Shown: piece after piece, positions 60,340-64,000 of the stretch
Layout: every line of letters begins with the position of its first letter
Position numbering within the stretch: the first letter of the stretch is position 1
Source: Streptomyces xanthochromogenes
GTDB lineage: Bacteria > Actinomycetota > Actinomycetes > Streptomycetales > Streptomycetaceae
Assembly (NCBI RefSeq): GCF_014650455.1
Contig: NZ_BMUZ01000001.1
Span: 773,652-837,651, forward strand
DNA length: 64,000 nt
Reading direction: 5' to 3'
Position numbers and translations under genes: made by a program
Notes under the pieces: model-generated
The model's input: the letters and a program-made list of their open reading frames with translations, nothing else
The model's database searches: none
What the model was told of the DNA's origin: nothing

Positions 60340-61755
60340 CTATATCAATTTCCGGGTGACTTGCTGGAGTTCGGCCCAGGCTTCCGATCGGGTTCCGTCG
60401 CCGAAGGTGTAGTGGAACGCGGGGGAAGCGGCGGGGCCGAGTCGGGTCGGCGCCAAGTGCGGGGCAGGTGATTCGGCATGGGCGAGGCCGGTCTGTCGTA
60501 CGACGTCGGGGCCGAGCGTGAAGGACACCGGCACGGGCAGGGCTTCGAAATGTGAGGGAACGGTCAGGTCCCGTCGGCCGGTGCGCAGTGTCGCGAGCAT
60601 GGTGGCCAGATGGTGCCGAGTGGCGAGCAGGCGGCCCAGCTCGGAGAGTGCGGCCAGGGGCGGGGCGCTGCCAGGGGCGTACCCGAGCGCAAAGGCGATG
60701 TGTTCCTCGATGCCGGCCGGGGTGTGCAGCACCCGCGCAGTGGCGATCCCGGGGTGCACCGGGCCCCCGACGGCGAGGAGCCAGGTGGACGCCGACTTTT
60801 GGGCTCGGGCGCGGGCGAGGTCGGTCAACTGGCGCCTGTCCCATGGCAGATTGACCGGCTCGGACGTGCCCCAGCCGACGGGACGGGCTCCGGTCAGGTG
60901 GTGCCAGGCGGCCTCAAGAGCGCCGCCCAGGAGCAGATCTTCGGCAGCGGGCTGGACGGTACGTATGGAGAGCAGCAGTTGCTGTTCGCCGGAGGCGCCC
61001 GCAGCGGCAGCTCGGGACTTGAAGGGCTCGGCGATGCGGGCCTTGCGGCCTTCGCCGAGCGCAGGCCTGAAGCCTCCCTCGTGCCAGCGGAGTTGGACAC
61101 CGGAGATGCCGTCGTAGTAGCCGCACTCCGGGTGCTGGATGATCCAGCGATTGGGATGAACGGCGAGTGCGGCGCGGGTGGGCTGGGTGAGGCGGCAGGA
61201 CGGAGGGGTGACGAGTTGCAGGGCCCGTCCGTCGGCTGCCGCGGCCCTCAGGGCGTCCGAGAGCCAGGTGGTCAGGGCGATGACCGGGCGGTCCTGGAGG
61301 ATGACGGAGGCGTGATCGGTCTGGATGTCCACGGCCGGCGGGTGGTCGCCTAGTGTCGTGGACGAGGTGAGGCCGGTGGTGGGGACGACGTCGGTGTGGG
61401 CAACATGGGGTGGCCAGACGGCGCCGCCCAGCACGGTGGTCAAGCGTCCGGCGAAGGAGGCGGCGAGGCGTTCACCCGCGGGAACGGCGGTGTTGGCCCG
61501 GGCCTCCGTCCACCAGAACGGGCCCTCCGGCAAAGGCACTTGGTCCCCGAGGAGGCGCCGCGCCTCGTGCGGATGATGAACCAGGTGCGGAGCCTCGACG
61601 GAGACGAGGGCGGCTCCATCAGCGGTACAGAGCTGGAGGACCGCCCCGTCGGCGAGGGTGTTGACGCGCAGACCGGGACCGCCCGCGTACAGGCCGGCGA
61701 GCACCGTGGACGGGTCGGGCATGGTCGGGGTGAGGGCGATGACGTCCTTGGTCAC
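60340..61755 (-). CDS. DUF6177 family protein, type VII secretion-associated
   Basis: 471 residues starting MTKDVIALTPTMPD, the family's typical beginning. Other conserved stretches are VILQDRPVIALTTWLSDALR, WIIQHPECGYYDGISGVQLRW and LPWDRRQLTDLARARA. In Streptomyces DUF6177 genes sit in ESX/type VII secretion clusters with DUF6507 and WXG-type proteins, as here (family knowledge). Cytoplasmic, no membrane helix; the biochemical role is unknown, perhaps cargo recognition. Confidence 0.88.
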   Translation of the reverse strand: MTKDVIALTPTMPDPSTVLAGLYAGGPGLRVNTLADGAVLQLCTADGAALVSVEAPHLVHHPHEARRLLGDQVPLPEGPFWWTEARANTAVPAGERLAASFAGRLTTVLGGAVWPPHVAHTDVVPTTGLTSSTTLGDHPPAVDIQTDHASVILQDRPVIALTTWLSDALRAAAADGRALQLVTPPSCRLTQPTRAALAVHPNRWIIQHPECGYYDGISGVQLRWHEGGFRPALGEGRKARIAEPFKSRAAAAGASGEQQLLLSIRTVQPAAEDLLLGGALEAAWHHLTGARPVGWGTSEPVNLPWDRRQLTDLARARAQKSASTWLLAVGGPVHPGIATARVLHTPAGIEEHIAFALGYAPGSAPPLAALSELGRLLATRHHLATMLATLRTGRRDLTVPSHFEALPVPVSFTLGPDVVRQTGLAHAESPAPHLAPTRLGPAASPAFHYTFGDGTRSEAWAELQQVTRKLI

Positions 61756-62100
61756 GGCTGTTTCTTCCGTCGGGGGCCGAATGAGTGGAGTGCATGGGGA
61801 TACGCGGGGAGGGCGGTGTCGGACGGTGTTCCCGCTGCTGCCCGCGGTCCACTTCCTTGCCTGCTGGAGCAGTCACCCGCTGTGGAAGCCGCGGACTCCG
61901 GCTGAGGGGCGTGCCAGCCGTACTCGGTGGGCGGCGCGGAGGGATTGCCTGCACCTGCCCACGTCGTGCGCCGATCCACTGCGCCGCGGCCATGAGGCTC
62001 GCGGATCAGCGAGGAAGCAGTGGATTCTCGTTCCTACGGCTGCTGGGTGTCACGATCTCCCCAACCACGGAACACAAGAAATGCACTCCAGGACGAGCGC
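61756..62100. other. 345-base gap inside the type VII block, no gene recognised
   Basis: Short frames exist on both strands (for example an 83-codon one ending near 62104 on the plus strand), but codon choice and Cys/Arg-rich translations are unlike neighbours. It may contain remnants of a lost downstream gene. Confidence 0.5.
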
Positions 62101-63495
62101 CTAGCCGAAGACGGCATCGGTGAGGTCCGGTCCTCGCCCGTCGACGATGTCAGGAGCCTGAAGCCCGTGGCCCTCTGCTCTCCCGTAATACGTCGGCTCG
62201 CCGGGCTCCGCATCGACCCCGAGTACATGAACGAGCTCATCCAGGGCTGACGCGAGCCGGGGGGCATTGGCGGCATGGACGGCTGGATGGGGCTCGCCCC
62301 GGAAATCGCACAGCCCCCATACGTCGTGGTACACGGACAGTTCGGCCCAAGGCCCGATCTCGTCGGGCGACACCGTCAACTCGACGAGACGGTATTCGTT
62401 GTGACGCACTCCGCTCGCGTCCACCCACACGCCGGATCCCCGCACGAGGATTCCGCCCATCTCCGCCTCCGGATGACCAGCCGGCCGACAGGCCCGCAAG
62501 TCGTCAGGCAATGCCGGATCGTCGAGCGAACGTCTGACAAGGTCAAAACGGCTGTGGATGCCCAGGCCTCCCTTTCCCACCTGGAACCAGTGCCACTCCA
62601 GCGTGTCCGGTTCGAGCAAGGCGTGCTTATGGAGCACCGTGCTCATGCGCCCCGCCGTCCTGAGCGCGGACTCCAGCCCAGCCTCCACCACGTCATCCAA
62701 GTCCCAGAACCAGGAGCCGCACTCCCTCGGCGCGCGCATCAGCATGGCTGCCTGACCTCCTCGGCCGCCCCAGGCCTCGCTGGCGGAGCCACCGATGCCG
62801 ACCAGGTGTCCGAAGCCCTCAAGCGCGCCTCCGACTCCGCCGACGAGGAAGCCGTCCCAGACGTAGTTCTTGGCGAAGTAGTCGATCTCCCAGAGGTGGT
62901 GGGATTCGGACTCGGGCGTGCCCCAGGGAAGTTTGCTGGCGTGATTGAGGTCGTCGGGGGCGTAGCCGTACATCACCGTCTGTGCGTTGGAGGTGTGGCT
63001 GCCGTCGTCGTAGACGAACTTCGGGCCGCCGACAATCGCCGAGATCTTGGTCGCGGCCCGGTTCTCGGCGTCCCTGAAGGCACTCTCAGCGGCGCTCACG
63101 TCGTCCATGAGGCCTTGGTGCCGGCTGACTTTGTCCTCGTCGTACGTCCAGTCGTCATCGCCCGAGACTCTGTCGACGAACGCGAGGGCATCACTCTTGA
63201 GTTGGGCCAGCTTCTTGGCGAGCGGCCGGGCCTCGACGGAGAACGTCTCCAGTGCGTCGGCCACCGTCTCCAGGTTCTGGGCGAAGGTCTCGGCCTTGTC
63301 CATCACCGGACGGGTGGTGCCCAGGAGCTGTTCGGCCTCTGGTGCTTTGTAGACCCCGGCCAGGGCCTGGAAACGGGAGTGCACGTCCTTGCCGCCGTTA
63401 CGGATGCCGGTGGCGTCCGTGCGGAGCGCGGAGACGTCCTTCTCCAACTGGTCCAGATTGCCGAGGAATTGAGGTATGCCGGACGGCTCGATCAT
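62101..63495 (-). CDS. Type VII secreted protein fused to a second (immunity-like) domain
   Basis: 464 residues. Residues 1-150 are helical and WXG-like (FLGNLDQLEKDVSALRTDATGI, then FAQNLETVADALETFSVEARPLAKKL). Residues 155-245 hold the conserved 'putative T7SS-secreted protein' region (PKFVYDDGSHTSNAQTVMYGY, HHLWEIDYFAKNYVWDGFLVGG, GALEGFGHLVGIGG). Normally a longer linker and a toxin domain follow. Instead, from M251 (MLMRAPRECGSWFWDLDD) a different, globular domain runs to the end (TLEWHWFQVGKGGLGIHSRF, VRRSLDDPALPDDLRACRPAGH, GILVRGSGVWVD). That codon is preceded by GAGGAGG at 10 bases. The gene starts 3 bases after the DUF6507 stop. Confidence 0.8.
   Translation of the reverse strand: MIEPSGIPQFLGNLDQLEKDVSALRTDATGIRNGGKDVHSRFQALAGVYKAPEAEQLLGTTRPVMDKAETFAQNLETVADALETFSVEARPLAKKLAQLKSDALAFVDRVSGDDDWTYDEDKVSRHQGLMDDVSAAESAFRDAENRAATKISAIVGGPKFVYDDGSHTSNAQTVMYGYAPDDLNHASKLPWGTPESESHHLWEIDYFAKNYVWDGFLVGGVGGALEGFGHLVGIGGSASEAWGGRGGQAAMLMRAPRECGSWFWDLDDVVEAGLESALRTAGRMSTVLHKHALLEPDTLEWHWFQVGKGGLGIHSRFDLVRRSLDDPALPDDLRACRPAGHPEAEMGGILVRGSGVWVDASGVRHNEYRLVELTVSPDEIGPWAELSVYHDVWGLCDFRGEPHPAVHAANAPRLASALDELVHVLGVDAEPGEPTYYGRAEGHGLQAPDIVDGRGPDLTDAVFG
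62756..62762 (-). promoter_or_regulatory. Internal Shine-Dalgarno GAGGAGG before codon M251
   Basis: On the minus strand GAGGAGG is followed by 10 bases and ATG at 62745-62743 inside the type VII gene. It would allow separate synthesis of the C-terminal 214 residues. Confidence 0.6.
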
Positions 63496-63498
63496 GCG

Positions 63499-63888
63499 CT
63501 ACTTCTTCCCGTCCTGCGGACCGCCCGGCTTGGGCAGCTTGACCTCCGGCGCGGCCAGCGCCGTGTGCTCGGCGTTCGCAGCCATCTCGAGGTTCCCGAC
63601 CACGTAGTACGCGGTGGCCTGGCGTGCGCCGTTCACCGACTTCGCCGCTCGCGCCCCGAGGAACAGCACATCCCCCGCGGTCTTCTCCACGAACAGTTCC
63701 AGCGCCGCACCGATCGGCCCGATGGGCGTCGGGCCACAGTAAGCACCGCTGATCGTGCCGGCGGAATTGGCGGCGCTGGTCACGTTCGTCCCGTACGACG
63801 TGACGTTCTTGCTCACGTCGTCCATCGCCATCCCGACCAGCGAAGTCACCGATTCCACTCCGGATTGCGAGACATCCCACCCCGTCAT
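63499..63888 (-). CDS. DUF6507 family protein (type VII-associated)
   Basis: 129 residues from the ATG at 63888 (MTGWDVSQSGVES), with GGGG 6 bases upstream; an upstream TTG is less likely. Helical, WXG100-sized, with GTISGAYCGPTPIGPIGAALELFVE and AKSVNGARQATAYYVVGNLEMAANAEHTAL as family marks. It is found beside type VII secreted proteins, and here its stop is 3 bases from the start of one, so it is probably a co-secreted partner or chaperone. Confidence 0.88.
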   Translation of the reverse strand: MTGWDVSQSGVESVTSLVGMAMDDVSKNVTSYGTNVTSAANSAGTISGAYCGPTPIGPIGAALELFVEKTAGDVLFLGARAAKSVNGARQATAYYVVGNLEMAANAEHTALAAPEVKLPKPGGPQDGKK

Positions 63889-63941
63889 ACCCAACCCCGT
63901 TCCTGCGTCCCCGTGAATTGATCACTGCACCCGGTGCTGTC

Positions 63942-64000
63942 TCAGCCGATGGCGTCGACTGCTGATTTGGCTTTGGAGAGGGTGGAGTGGGCGGTGCCGT
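63942..64000 (-). CDS. C-terminal end of a type VII-associated gene, truncated by the window
   Basis: The minus strand is open from base 64000 to the stop at 63942-63944, reading GTAHSTLSKAKSAVDAIG. The helical, Ala/Lys/Ser-rich end and position (54 bases upstream of the DUF6507 gene) fit another small WXG100-like protein. It is too short to identify. Confidence 0.55.
   Translation of the reverse strand, partial: GTAHSTLSKAKSAVDAIG

Noticed and set aside
1..64000. A specialised-metabolite cluster around the flavin monooxygenase or aminotransferase genes
   Set aside because: No PKS, NRPS, terpene synthase, RiPP or other core biosynthetic gene occurs in the window.
1..64000. tRNA, rRNA or riboswitch genes
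   Set aside because: I looked for T-loop (GGTTCGAATCC-like) and common riboswitch signatures by eye and found none; a covariance-model search would be needed to exclude weak candidates.

Overview
The window is a piece of a high-G+C actinobacterial chromosome, almost certainly Streptomyces. The signs are strong G/C third-position codon bias, GTG starts, twin-arginine/lipobox and LAxTG-type surface proteins, Streptomyces-type families (ALF repeats, Uma2, DUF397/DUF5753, DUF2637, DUF4232, DUF3558, DUF6177, DUF6507), futalosine-pathway menaquinone genes and a class I lysyl-tRNA synthetase. No rRNA or tRNA gene, complete insertion sequence, prophage or CRISPR array was seen.

Layout. 1-6 kb: end of an AraC regulator, a 31-bp triple repeat, a secreted lipase, an ALF-repeat sortase substrate, a decayed lipoprotein fragment beside a Uma2 gene, and a DAACS symporter preceded by a 37-residue Cys-rich leader peptide. 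6-12.5 kb: futalosine menaquinone block (mqnE, Lrp regulator, UbiX, UbiA/MqnP, UbiD-type decarboxylase). 12.8-21 kb: System II cytochrome c maturation operon (TlpA-CcdA-ResB-CcsB), a Tat/lipoprotein deacetylase-like protein, a histidine phosphatase and hemL; menaquinone, haem and cytochrome c genes thus lie together as a respiratory neighbourhood. 21.7-25.2 kb: molybdate locus (HTH-TOBE regulator, ModA, a ModB-ModC fusion). 25.2-28.2 kb: ArsR regulator overlapping a P3-type Mg ATPase.

28-41 kb is accessory in feel: acetyltransferases, an NmrA-type reductase, a Mut7-C protein, MarR, TetR/flavin monooxygenase, YnfA, an SDR enzyme, an XRE regulator and a LuxR-type regulator. It is densely sprinkled with minisatellites, including a 103-bp tandem duplication and G-tracts at the 5' end of marR. 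41-52 kb: RtcB, twin DUF3558 lipoproteins, a SpdB-like DUF2637 protein, divergent lysS/argS, an XRE membrane protein and DUF4232 lipoproteins. 52-57.3 kb: MFS pump/XRE-cupin pair, a PLP aminotransferase, and a WhiJ-like trio (HATPase, XRE-DUF5753, DUF397) with a long inverted-repeat operator. 60.3-64 kb: a type VII secretion-associated block (DUF6177, WXG-like secreted protein, DUF6507, truncated gene).

Most noteworthy: (1) the T7SS protein at 62101-63495 looks like a toxin that has lost its toxin domain and become fused in frame to a second protein, which still carries its own strong ribosome binding site inside the reading frame; (2) the Cys-rich leader peptide upstream of the symporter suggests a cyst(e)ine-controlled cystine transporter; (3) a TetR operator array phased at exactly 14 bp over an excellent promoter; (4) a 31-bp inverted repeat in the WhiJ-like divergent promoter; (5) a lone type I-E CRISPR-like repeat between two menaquinone genes.
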